Positions 43,476 through 52,570 of a DNA stretch of 64,000 nt are shown here, one piece after another; position 1 is the stretch's first letter; each line of letters begins with the position of its first letter. Where the stretch lies: positions 49,401,117 through 49,465,116 of the forward strand of contig OU862912.1 of assembly GCA_917880885.1 (NCBI GenBank). Reading direction: 5' to 3'. The translations under genes were made by a program, and so were the position numbers. The DNA is from Limnephilus marmoratus (Eukaryota; Arthropoda; Insecta; Trichoptera; Limnephilidae). The notes beneath the pieces are model-generated. The model had not been told where the DNA came from. It did not search any database and saw only the letters and a list, made by a program, of their open reading frames with translations.

Positions 43476-43679
43476 CATATGATACAATTTATTTCTTTTT
43501 CAGAAATTTCTTCCTACTCTGATGGAAAAGGGCAGTGGTCGATGTATGGTACTGTCGCTGATGACTGCTCTAGAGTAGTGAAGAAATGCTGGTGACTGAG
43601 GCGATGATATCTTCACTGGGATCTCCTGTATTTAATTATATAAATAATATGAAGTTACTGAAAGAATTACAAATATATG

Positions 43680-44286
43680 ATGTGGTGTTTTTTTAGCGCG
43701 GTCGAGTGTTTATATAGGAGTTTGGTTAGGAGTGGGCTTGAGACTGGGTCGGTGGTTTGGAGCCCACACCAACTGAAGTATTCCCTGCTGTTGGAGAAGG
43801 TTCAGAAGAAATTTCCGAGATTTCTTTACCTGAGGGAGTATGACTACTACCCGTGGCTCTACCCTACCTACCGACTTTCTCTTGAGCATGACCGGATGAA
43901 GGGATGTGCTCATTGTAACACATTTCTTCAGACTGATTCATGTACGGTTCGAAAACTCGGCTAACATGGAGAGCATTAGTTTCTATGTTCCCAATGGTTA
44001 TCTCCGTCACCGACACCATAGACTGTTTTATATCCCCGCTTGCAGAACTAACTTGCCGATGGTTATGCCACTCGGGAGAGCAGTCTTATTGTTAAATAGA
44101 ATCACTTCGAATATCGATATGTTTAACATCAATGAAGCACAATTCAAACGACAAGCTTTGTTGCTGGTAGTCTAAATCTGTTTATTTTAATAGCTGTAGA
44201 TACCTATTTTTTTCTTTTAAAAATGCTGTGAAATTGTAATTTTGTAGTATTTTTTAAATGAATAAATTGAATTGAATTGAATTGTA
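43680..44286 (+). pseudogene. Jockey/CR1-group LINE RT C-terminus
   Basis: LYRSLVRSGLETGSVVWSPH and LLLEKVQKKFPRFLYLREYD are the SLVRSxLExxSxVWxP and xxxExVQxKFxRxL motifs of non-LTR polymerases. After a frameshift near 43,930 the frame continues with FYVPNGYLRHRHHRLFYIPA and MPLGRAVLLLNRITSNIDMF, as at 4,618-4,850. The 3' end is a (TTGAA)n tail at 44,262-44,284. It is 5' truncated and frameshifted. Confidence 0.8.
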
Positions 44287-45344
44287 TGTTTTGAATCCAG
44301 CTTTTTATTTGAGTTTTGAGTTATAATGTTGCTGTTGATTGTTAAATGAAAGTGGAGTTCATTAAAGTAGTATTGCTTCACAGCAAAATTGTTTAATTGA
44401 AACGATGTGAATATTTCCTCGGCGCCAATTTTTTTAAGGTCTTTTAATATAATTTTCATGACATTTTTTGGGTTTTAATTAGTGAATTTATTAATTAGAA
44501 TATAGTAATTATATACGATAATATAAAAGTTCAGGTTTACCCAATTTTTTTTGTATTTCTACAACGTTTGAACAAAAAAACCTTTCCGGGAAGGACAAAG
44601 TTAGAAGTAAACATAAGAAAGGCTCAAGTTTATGTAGGGAAACCTAAGACAAAATAAAGTTATAAGTAATTATTTTATTTATTATCCTTTTGTGTTTTGC
44701 AATTTGAGTATTTTTAATAAAATATATGTTTCACTTTATGCCATTTTAATTATTTTTACCTGTGAACCATGTTTTCCTATCTCCTTCAGCCAAATATATC
44801 ACACATACCTACTTTAAACATAATATCACACATACTTTAAACATGTAGTTTATTGTAATTTAAATTACTCTAATCAGACATTTTGCAAGTTATGTACTTT
44901 AAAACCCCTCAGGCTCTGGCTAATTTAATTGGTTTTCAGAACAACTCACACAGGACTCATAAAAATCATTGTATCTCCCTTACCATCATGGTTAGAAATA
45001 TGAACTAAACGGTGTTGGAAAGAGAAAATATCTCGCTTTTGATTTTTATTTAAATCTAAAAGTTGACCACAAAATAGTTTAAATGTAAACCTTTATTATG
45101 AAACCAAAGTTGCCAGTGGCGATTTGAAAGAAAAAACAAGAAACTTTGTGAATTTTTTAAAAACTATTTTACATGAAATGACAAAAATGTGAGGTGGTGA
45201 TAACGTTTATAATACATTTGTCTAATAAAATATGTGTGTGTGTGTTTTTTTTTCATTTCCAGTAATTTTAGTGGGAAAAAACGTAAGGTGAGACATTTTT
45301 TATATTGTATTCAAAACATTTATGTTTAGAAAAGTACATGGTTA
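44287..45344. other. AT-rich interior of the 4.27 kb element
   Basis: No gene is seen. 44,950-45,045 resembles 16,195-16,282 (TCTCCCTTACCATCA, AAATATGAACTAAACGGTGT, GAAAGAGAAAATATCTCGC). Confidence 0.35.
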
Positions 45345-45505
45345 CTTCTAATAATAAAATTTGATAGCGTATTTCATCACCTTTCAAAAAAAGTTTTTAG
45401 TTTTCGGATAGGTTCTCAAATATTCCATTAATTTGGAATTTAATGCGAAGCAGAAACATTTTGACCTCCAAAAAATAGGCCTGAGTTCTGACTAGTTCAA
45501 ACATC
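45345..45505 (+). repeat. Dispersed repeat R6, copy 2
   Basis: ATTTCATCACCTTTCAAAAA, GTTTTTAGTTTTCGGATA and GCAGAAACATTTTGACC align with 20,660-20,815. Confidence 0.55.
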
Positions 45506-45700
45506 GCAATGACGGTAATTTGGTAAATTTAATACCATTATTATGTGAAGAATACTTCACTAATCAGTTTTACAGTCAAAACTTACGACAATATTAAGTT
45601 GTCTTTTGTTAAAATACGTCAATATCGATAATTGTCGTCAATGTCACACTTTAACGTCAATCAAAACCTCGCTAATGACAGCCCGTACGGTCTCCTTTAG

Positions 45701-45733
45701 ATCCTTTCCTTTGCGAAGCGCAAAGGAAAGGAT
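45701..45733. repeat. Perfect 15 bp hairpin
   Basis: ATCCTTTCCTTTGCG at 45,701-45,715 is followed by AAG and then its exact reverse complement CGCAAAGGAAAGGAT (45,719-45,733). GGAAAGGAAAGGAT recurs at 45,781-45,794, closer to the element end. Confidence 0.85.
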
Positions 45734-45985
45734 TGAACTGTCATCGAGAGAACGTGAATCGCAATTGACGTTAATTTGAAGGAAAGGAAAGGATCACTGC
45801 GTTAAAAAGAACCGGAATCGCGCTCCAGATCTGAACAGCCAGGTATTTTCCCCACCTTCCTTTACCATATCTCCTTCCCCTTCCCACTACCGAGAGCCTC
45901 ACAACATACCTCAATTGGAGGTGCCATAGACTCACTGGATCCACACGGATGGGAGCAGTTGGGACTGTCGTGCGGTATTCACATA

Positions 45986-46714
45986 AAAAATATTAAAATG
46001 GCCGAAATATTTTAATTGAAAAAAGTCGCTTAAGTATCTACAGAATATCACCATATTCGGAAAATGGTGTCTTATGTAATAATATGGAAAATGTAATATC
46101 TTGATACTAGTGTAAGGGCTCAACCACAGACGGCATTAGACAATTAATAGTCTATTGGGTTATCTATAGATGGCGTTTTACTGCCGATATTGTACAGAGA
46201 CCGGGGTATATATAATTTTTTTTAATTATTTTAGGGAAATCAACAGTTTACTAGAAACTGAGAAACAGAAACTTTTAAGCGAGAAACCAATTATAGATTT
46301 CCTCATTATACTATTATATAGTATCTAGAAATTAAATGTGGGAACTTCAAGGTCGGAGTCCATAATATTCCAACCGCCTGCTAAATAAGATATCAGAGCG
46401 CGCATTGTCAATCTATCACAATAAAGTTCAAAGTGTTTTGTGGACTCCGAAATATTATTATGGATTTGAGACAACCCCGCAACAACAGAAATAAAATAAA
46501 GCAATAACGTAAAACTACCCTTAAACTTACTAGTTTCACACACTCATCACAAACAATGGGTGAAATTTATGTTTTCCTTTCTTATGATATTATCATGTAT
46601 TTTAATTTGCGAAGCGTTTTAATTTATCTACGTATTGTCTTGGTTATTTATAAAAAATAGGACAATTCTATAATCGTTTAAACATTTTTCGTTTATATAA
46701 CAGTTTTAGAATAA
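45986..46714. other. Intergenic with a short secreted-like frame
   Basis: A minus-strand frame at 46,325-46,543 has a hydrophobic run FTLLLYFISVVAGLSQ that looks like a signal peptide, then an acidic end (MDSDLEVPTFNF). It has no ATG before the hydrophobic part (it opens with GTG after stops), so it would need an upstream exon. An exon remnant is possible. Otherwise nothing is recognised. Confidence 0.25.
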
Positions 46715-46723
46715 TTTGCAGAC

Positions 46724-47472
46724 GACTCCAGATACTAATATCCACAGCCTGTATGTCGGACGAATATCTACAGCTCATATCTTGGACTAATATCTATGAA
46801 CTTCAGAGTGTGGACTAATATCTACAGAGCAAAGGTCGGACGAATATCTATGACGGTCCCAGTGGTGACTAATATCTATGGAGCGTAGGTTGGACTAATA
46901 TCTACAGAGGGCAGCTGAGCAAGAGGTTGTACGGAAAAGCACAAATTACTTCAATTACGTAAAGGGTTAAACGTTTAAAGTACGTGCGTAAGTTTTTACA
47001 TAATATTACGTATTTTGCTGTTTACGAGGGCAATAATTTATTGAACAAACATGGAGGTCATAATACAAAGATATTTATTTATTTCGAAATACACGGCACC
47101 ACAACCTAACCTAACTGACATAGAAATGGTCATGGTAACAGACTAAATAATTTAGAAGCACTCGAAATAAAGAAATCTGTTAAAACAAAAGCCTCTGTCC
47201 AATAGTCCGATATTAGGGATTTTTACATACATACATACATACATAAATTAAGTTTTTTAAACTGCATACGCAATATTACGTTATTCCAATATGCTTTACA
47301 TAAATGCAAATCCAACCTCTGCCAGTGCTGTAGATATTCGTCCACCCTTTGGTTCTCATAGATATTAATCAGCAGTTTGAGCTGTAGATAATCGTACGCA
47401 ATTTGGTTCTCTTAGGTATTAGTCCGATTTGTTCAGTTTTTGGAATTCCTGTAGATATAAGTAGACGCCTCC
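46724..47472 (-). mobile_element. ACTAATATCTA element, complete copy B
   Basis: Inverted relative to copy A. It starts GACTCCAGATACTAATATC and ends GTAGACGCCTCC. The flanks TTTGCAGAC (46,715-46,723) and TTTGAAGAC (47,473-47,481) form a 9 bp duplication with one mismatch. Alternating GACGAATATCTACAG and GGACTAATATCTATG motifs fill the left 200 bp; CCTAACCTAA lies in the interior. Confidence 0.8.
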
Positions 47473-47481
47473 TTTGAAGAC

Positions 47482-48061
47482 CTGTTCATATTATTATAAA
47501 ATAGTGTCAATGTCATAAATTTTTTACATCTTGAATAACCGCATCGTTAAAATTTAACAGCCACACTCAAAATCCGCTCATTCCAACGAAAGTATGCGAC
47601 GATGTTGTTATTTTTACAGAGTCTCTGAGAAAGCGCATTTTGCGGATACGATGTGCACATGTGGTGTGTTCCGGTCGGTAGCCAAAAACTCTATTTATAT
47701 CCGTAGAAAGACATAAAATGCGCTCCGACTGTTCTCCTCGAATGAAGATGATAGATTTAATGGTCTTCCAATCTGGACCCGAGTACCGAGGCGTTTATAA
47801 AATCATAGCAAATCGGTAAAGTTTTTCATGTGAATGGCAACAATATTCTCCGAAAAATTGGTCCCAGATGTGTGCTTGAAGTAAAGAAAAATTGCGATTT
47901 AGAAAAAAGTTTATTTTTATAAGAAATCGTTTGCGTCCTCGAAGTGATAGTATATCAAACATTTATTTTTTAGAAAACTTTTCACATTGATGTACCTTCT
48001 CGCAAAGCTTCTAGAATAGGGGTATTACTTAAAAGTATCAATCTATTATTTCTTTTTTTTG
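47482..48061. other. Intergenic
   Basis: No gene or repeat recognised. Confidence 0.35.
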
Positions 48062-48510
48062 TTATTTGTGTCCGTTTGATAGATTCTCCCATCTTAACAG
48101 ATGGACTGCAATCTTTAGAGCACAGGCGTCAGGTGGGAATGCTGTCCTTGTTCTACCGGTATTACAATGGAAGGTGCTCCGAGGAACTAACGTCATTAAT
48201 CCTCTCGGCACCGGTGCATAGTCGGGAAACACGCCAAACACGCGCCCAACATTTGTACACGGTTGACATTAGTCACATGAGAACGGGTCGTTTCTATGAC
48301 TCGTTCTTGAGTTCAACGGCTCGGCTGTGGAATGATTTGCCGGCCTCTATGTTTCCTCCCTCCTACAACATGGGTCTCTTCAAGACCTGTGTTCACTCCT
48401 TCCTTTCCTCAAAAAGACTCTCCACACAGCATCTTCAAAGATGACATAGGCCCTGAGGGAAGTTATTTTCCTCAGGGCCTCCTGTGTGGAGTTAATGTAA
48501 AAAAAAAAAA
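48062..48510 (+). pseudogene. Jockey-like LINE RT C-terminus and 3' end
   Basis: RLIDSPILTDGLQSLEHRR, MLSLFYRYYNGRCSEEL, VHSRETRQTRAQHLYTVDIS and ARLWNDLPASMFPPSYNMGL closely match the 20 kb copy. The 3' end is GTGTGGAGTTAATGTAAAAA. It is 5' truncated at RLIDS. A FB1 fold-back arm abuts its A-run. Confidence 0.8.
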
Positions 48511-48514
48511 AATG

Positions 48515-48710
48515 TTTTTGGGGTCACATCTACCGGACACATCTACCGAATCTGCCGGATCTGTCTGATGATGGACACTGCAGCACTGTCCGAAACGTTG
48601 GCTAAAGAAGTAGGTAGCGCAACACGGCATAACACCACAAAAACAAATAACCAAAATACTTTTGGCCGTGAAAATCTAAAAACATATCTATTATTTCATA
48701 TATAAAATGA
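48515..48710. mobile_element. Fold-back element family FB1, one arm (copy 3)
   Basis: GATGATGGACACTGCAGCAC, GTCCGAAACGTTGGCTAAAG, GTAGCGCAACACGGCATAAC and CTTTTGGCCGTGAAAATCTA form the right arm. The left arm is reduced to TTTTTGGGGT. The outer part ATTATTTCATATATAAA matches the sequence before 26,384, inverted. Confidence 0.7.
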
Positions 48711-48814
48711 CGCGAGTATAATTATTTTAGAGAAATATACTTTTTACTAGTTATGCTTTAAAATATTAGGATGAACCTTCAACCATATACTTGGTCGATG
48801 GGATGAACTAATTG

Positions 48815-48960
48815 TTTGCGCCCAGAGTGGGAGATACTCTCTGTAGCACCCTGACCAGTCTGACCACTACCTTCAGCCTCTCAACATACCCCAATTAGTG
48901 ATGCCATAGTCTCACTGGCTCCAGACGGGACTCTTGTGAGGTATTCACATTAATATTTTA
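48815..48960 (+). mobile_element. SINE fragment
   Basis: GAGATACTCTCTGTAGCACC, CTCTCAACATACCCCAATT, GATGCCATAGTCTCACTGGC and GTGAGGTATTCACAT follow the SINE body with an internal deletion. The tRNA-like head is absent. Confidence 0.65.
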
Positions 48961-49585
48961 ACACACACATTAACATTTTTTTATAAAAACTAGCATAAAA
49001 GAACGAGCTTGAAGTGAAATAACACAAAAAAATCGCTATGGATGTGTTATGTTATTTAAATTTGTGTTGCATTTCATATAGATTTTTATGAAATCAACAC
49101 AAATTTAGAACTCGTCTTGGTAATTTCATAACTCTCTGAAAGTTCTATTCAAGTTATTTTATTATTCTATTATGGACCAGTTGTTTCACAGAACTTGAAT
49201 AACTATAAGTTCTTTGAACAATACACCCCGCGTCCAAAAACATGTTTCTAGTTTTCTCTTATATAATAAACCAAAATCCAAATTTCCTCTGAAATCATAA
49301 GATTGCTAAGTAGTTCTTAAGTACCTACCTACTTAATTAAAATTCATAAATAGGTACTTTTAAATTTCAAATATTGAGTTGCACAATGTGGCCAAAAAAC
49401 GTCAATATCTCAATGACAATTTTTTTTTCAATCTTTTTTCAGGTACTTATGTAGGTACCAACATAATATTGTTTTTTTTTAAATTTTTTAATAAATAAAG
49501 ACAAACATTCCCAGGTTACAAATAACCTGACAATATTTGAAAATCTCTTACTACTACCACAATAAGCGGAAAACGTTGTTTGTGC
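48961..49585. other. Intergenic, with a MITE-like arm
   Basis: No gene is seen. CAGTTGTTTCACAGAACTTG at 49,187-49,206 resembles the starts at about 22,205 and 32,090, so an inverted-repeat MITE probably lies around 49,000-49,220. Confidence 0.35.
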
Positions 49586-49660
49586 CGTGATGCAGGACTT
49601 GAATTCACGATGCCTGGGTGAGAACCAAAAGCGATGCCAACTCACCCACTGAACGGTCCG
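49586..49660 (-). repeat. tRNA-like SINE head fragment
   Basis: On the minus strand, TGGGTGAGTTGGCATCG fits an RNA polymerase III A-box and GAATTCAAGTCC approximates a B-box, about 35 bp apart, as in a tRNA. The cloverleaf is poor, so it is a tRNA-derived remnant, not a tRNA gene. Confidence 0.45.
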
Positions 49661-49670
49661 AGATGTAATT

Positions 49671-51635
49671 TATTTATTTATTTGTACACGCCCAATTAGG
49701 GCTTTTACATATGATAAAATTAAAAATACATTTGTTATAATCAAAGAATTAAGAGATAACAATTAAATAAGTATCAAGTATAGATTTTTTAACTTAAAAC
49801 AAAAGAGTAAATTATAGGATACACATTCATATACATTTAAAGAAGTGATTTTCTTGCAGCTTAAAAGCAACAGAATAAAATAAAGTATACACATTCATAT
49901 ACATTCGACACATATTGAAAATTTATAAACATTTCAAATTTATCTAGACAGACATACAGATTAAATGACAATGTTTTTATAAGTTGATAGACTTTCAGTA
50001 CCGTTGGTATTCATGTAATATTTATTCCCTGTACTGTGCAGTCGGTTCATTACTGAGTTTGTTTCTGAATTGGTTCCTGAATTGTTACAATGGTAAGGTA
50101 CAATCTGACGAACCGTTCTACTAGGCACATGAAAATTAATCAGTCTAAGGAGTTCAGGGGAGTCAAACATGTTATTAACAATTTTATACAGAAAAAATAG
50201 ATCAGTACATATTCTTCTTTCTTTTAATGTAGCGAGGTCCATAATTTTCAACAGTGACATGTAGCTAATATTTTCAATAGGAATTCCTATTCTATAATTT
50301 ATATTTCGTAAAAATTTATGTTGGATTCGCTCGATGGATTTTTCACGAATATTGTAAAATGGATTCCAAATGGTTGAGTTTAATTCTAAATGACTTCTGA
50401 CAATGGATTAATATAATATTTTTAAAGTTTTTAAATTTTTGAAATCTTTTGAAGTTCTTAAAATGAAACTCAGCATTTGCATCGCTTTAGTGGTTATATT
50501 ATTAATGTGGGAGATAAATGATAATTTTGTGTCAAATATTATCCCCAGGTCTTTTATTTCGGGTACAGATACTAAGGCTTGATTGTTCATCCTATATGTG
50601 AAAATCAATGGGTTATTCTTCCTATAAAATCTCATGACTTGACACTTTTTTACATTAAGGGTTAATTTATTTTGGATACACCAATCAGAAAAGCTAATGA
50701 GATTTGATTGTAAGAATAAGCAATCATTAATATTGTCTATAATTTGGTAAATTTTCATATCATCTGCGAACATCAGTATAAAGACACGAGTAAATACATT
50801 TGTAACGTCATTTATAAATATGTTAAAAAGAATGGGTCCTAGATGTGAGCCCTGGGGCAGGCCACTTGTAGCTTTAAAAGTGTAGGACAGTTGACCTTTG
50901 ATGCAGACAGTAAGTTCTCGATTAGACAAATAATTCATAAACCAGGATAGTAAGTTACCAGTTATGCCATATTCCGCCAGTTTGTTAACAAGAATTTTAA
51001 GGCAAACCTTATCAAACGCTTTGCTGAAATCAGTATATATGGAATCGACTTGTTGTCTATTAGCAAGTGCCTTTGATATATAATTTTCGTACAGGGATAG
51101 GTTGGTTAAGGTTGATCTGCCCGAGACAAAACCATGTTGGCAAGTTGTAATGATGGATTTCACGCTAGGGTTTATCTTTATAAGAATCAATTTTTCGAAA
51201 AGCTTGGATATGGATGATTGGATACAAATTGGACGATAATTATCAATTGCAGATTTATCCCCGCTTTTAAATATTGGTGTTAAATAACTTTTTTCCACAG
51301 TTTTGGGAAATTTCCCGTTGACAAAGACTTATTAAATAACATGAACAATGGAATGGATAAGCTGTCTGCACAGTTTTTTATCAGAATGGGTGGAATTTGA
51401 TCCGGTCCAGAACTTAATTTGGATTCAAGTGTTTTAATGTAATTTGTAATGTCAGTGAGGTTAATTTTAATATTAGATAATTGCAAATTTATATCAGAAT
51501 TAAATTCCGGAATTTGTTCATCTGAAATGCCGGGTTCAAACACATCTTTAAAGAAATCGGCAAACATGTCAACAATTTCTTTTATGTTGCTAGAACTCCT
51601 TTGTTTATGGTTCATAGTTCCAGGGATCCCGGCTT
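49671..51635 (-). pseudogene. Non-LTR retrotransposon (Jockey/CR1 group), nearly intact RT
   Basis: This is the best-preserved LINE here. Minus strand from about 51,635: an inter-domain region (FKDVFEPGISDEQIPEF), then the reverse transcriptase with YRPICIQSSISKLFEKLI, HGFVSGRST, YTDFSKAFDKV (first catalytic Asp near 51,030), GLPQGSHLGPILFNIFIND and FADD at 50,759-50,770, then the SIVRSHLELNSTIWNP thumb motif and a C-terminus to 49,961. All core catalytic residues are present. Damage: one missing A in an A-run near 51,287 shifts the frame, and a TAA near 50,407 interrupts it. Endonuclease and ORF1 are missing. The 3' tail is (AAAT)n at 49,671-49,683. ATGTAAT at both edges may be the target duplication. 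Confidence 0.9.
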
Positions 51636-51639
51636 CATT

Positions 51640-52089
51640 AATGTAATGTAATGCTAAACTGTTGAGTTAAAACAAGACTTCGCTACGCTCAGTCAATAAT
51701 AGAACTTGAATATGATGAACTTTGAAAGTTCATGAATTATTATTGTCTGTGAACCAACCGGTTAATGTAGGTATATTTATGTTTCACGCATTGAAAGGGA
51801 TTGGGTAACTTGGAAAGGTAACTTTGTAAGAACTCTGTTAAGATTAAGGTCGATTTTTGGAAAACACAATATCAAGACGTAATTTTACTGCAAACGATGT
51901 AAGAAATAAGAATAGGTACCTCGATAGGTAGGTGAAACCATTTTCAATCGATTTTTCACATCCTCGTCGATAGTAAAAATTTACTGCAAAATATATTGCC
52001 CCCTTTACGTTAGATTTACAGAGTCACTTTGTAGAAATAATATGAAATATAAGGAAAAATCGTCACAGTCCGGGCACTAAATCGGAGTC
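51640..52089. other. Intergenic
   Basis: AT-rich, nothing recognised. Confidence 0.35.
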
Positions 52090-52570
52090 GTTTGGTTTTC
52101 ATGGGAAGCGGTAGTACAGTGGCCGGCGTCCAGTTTATTGGCGTCCATCCGGTGAGCGCCGGCACCGAGACCTTCATCGTGCAATCTCCCCTTCCCCAGT
52201 CCCCGACAACCGGTCCCACACTGTACACAGTACAGATACAGTGTCCACTGTCCAGTGTCCACCCATCCCGGCCGTTCTGGTTAACAGCGCAGTTCGTCCC
52301 CAGTAGGGGTGGAATTTACGACCCCGCCGAGATTGCGGAGCCGGACGGGGAAGGAAATGAGCACCACTGAATTACAAGTTGTAGCCACCCACCACAGCTA
52401 GCCCGGAAGACGGATACGGATGGACCAAAGCGTTATTTGATCTTTGCAGAAATAGAGCACGGCGTTATGATGCCCTAAAATATCTATAAATGATTCAGAT
52501 TGCGGAAGACTGGAGGCGTAAATTAAAGTTATGGCATAAGAATAAGAACGAATACAAATGGTTTAAAGAA
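52090..52570. other. GC-rich segment with an unrecognised frame
   Basis: 52,090-52,430 is GC-rich and has a plus-strand frame of 92 codons (MVFMGSGSTVAGVQFIGVHP to EPDGEGNEHH), Pro/Thr/Ser-rich and without a recognised domain. At about 52,490-52,575 a frame IAEDWRRKLKLWHKNKNEYK ends in a stop and might be the C-terminus of a decayed element. I cannot assign either. Confidence 0.25.

Larger units (their letters stand above)
41552..45825. mobile_element. 4.27 kb terminal-inverted-repeat element
   Basis: The first 12 bases GAGCGCGATTCC are perfectly inverted at the other end, and the repeat continues for about 21 bases (then GTTCTTTT). Both ends carry an internal echo: GAGCGATTCCCGTTCTCC at 41,640 and GAGAACGTGAATCGC at 45,750. 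The host SINE shows CAG duplicated (41,549-41,551; 45,826-45,828). Inside are splice-like exons (42,297-42,411 and others), a fold-back element, two LINE fragments, repeat R6 and a perfect hairpin. No transposase frame is visible. A 3 bp duplication suggests Harbinger- or CACTA-type elements, but the termini are not ones I recognise. Confidence 0.75.
41285..45985 (+). mobile_element. tRNA-derived SINE split by a 4.27 kb element
   Basis: The 5' part is 41,285-41,551: head GGCCTCCGTGGTCGAGGGTA, B-box GCGGGTTCAAATCC, body ATACTCTCAGTATCGCCTTG and TTCAGTGACCAG. The 3' part is 45,826-45,985: CAGATCTGAACAGCCAGGTA, CTCACAACATACCTCAATTG and GCGGTATTCACATAAAAAA. Together they make one SINE, in the order seen at 35 kb, with CAG duplicated at the break. 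Confidence 0.8.

Noticed and set aside
52092..52370. Protein-coding gene in the GC-rich segment
   Set aside because: No known domain, no exon partners, and frames on the opposite strand are open too. Kept only as a described region.
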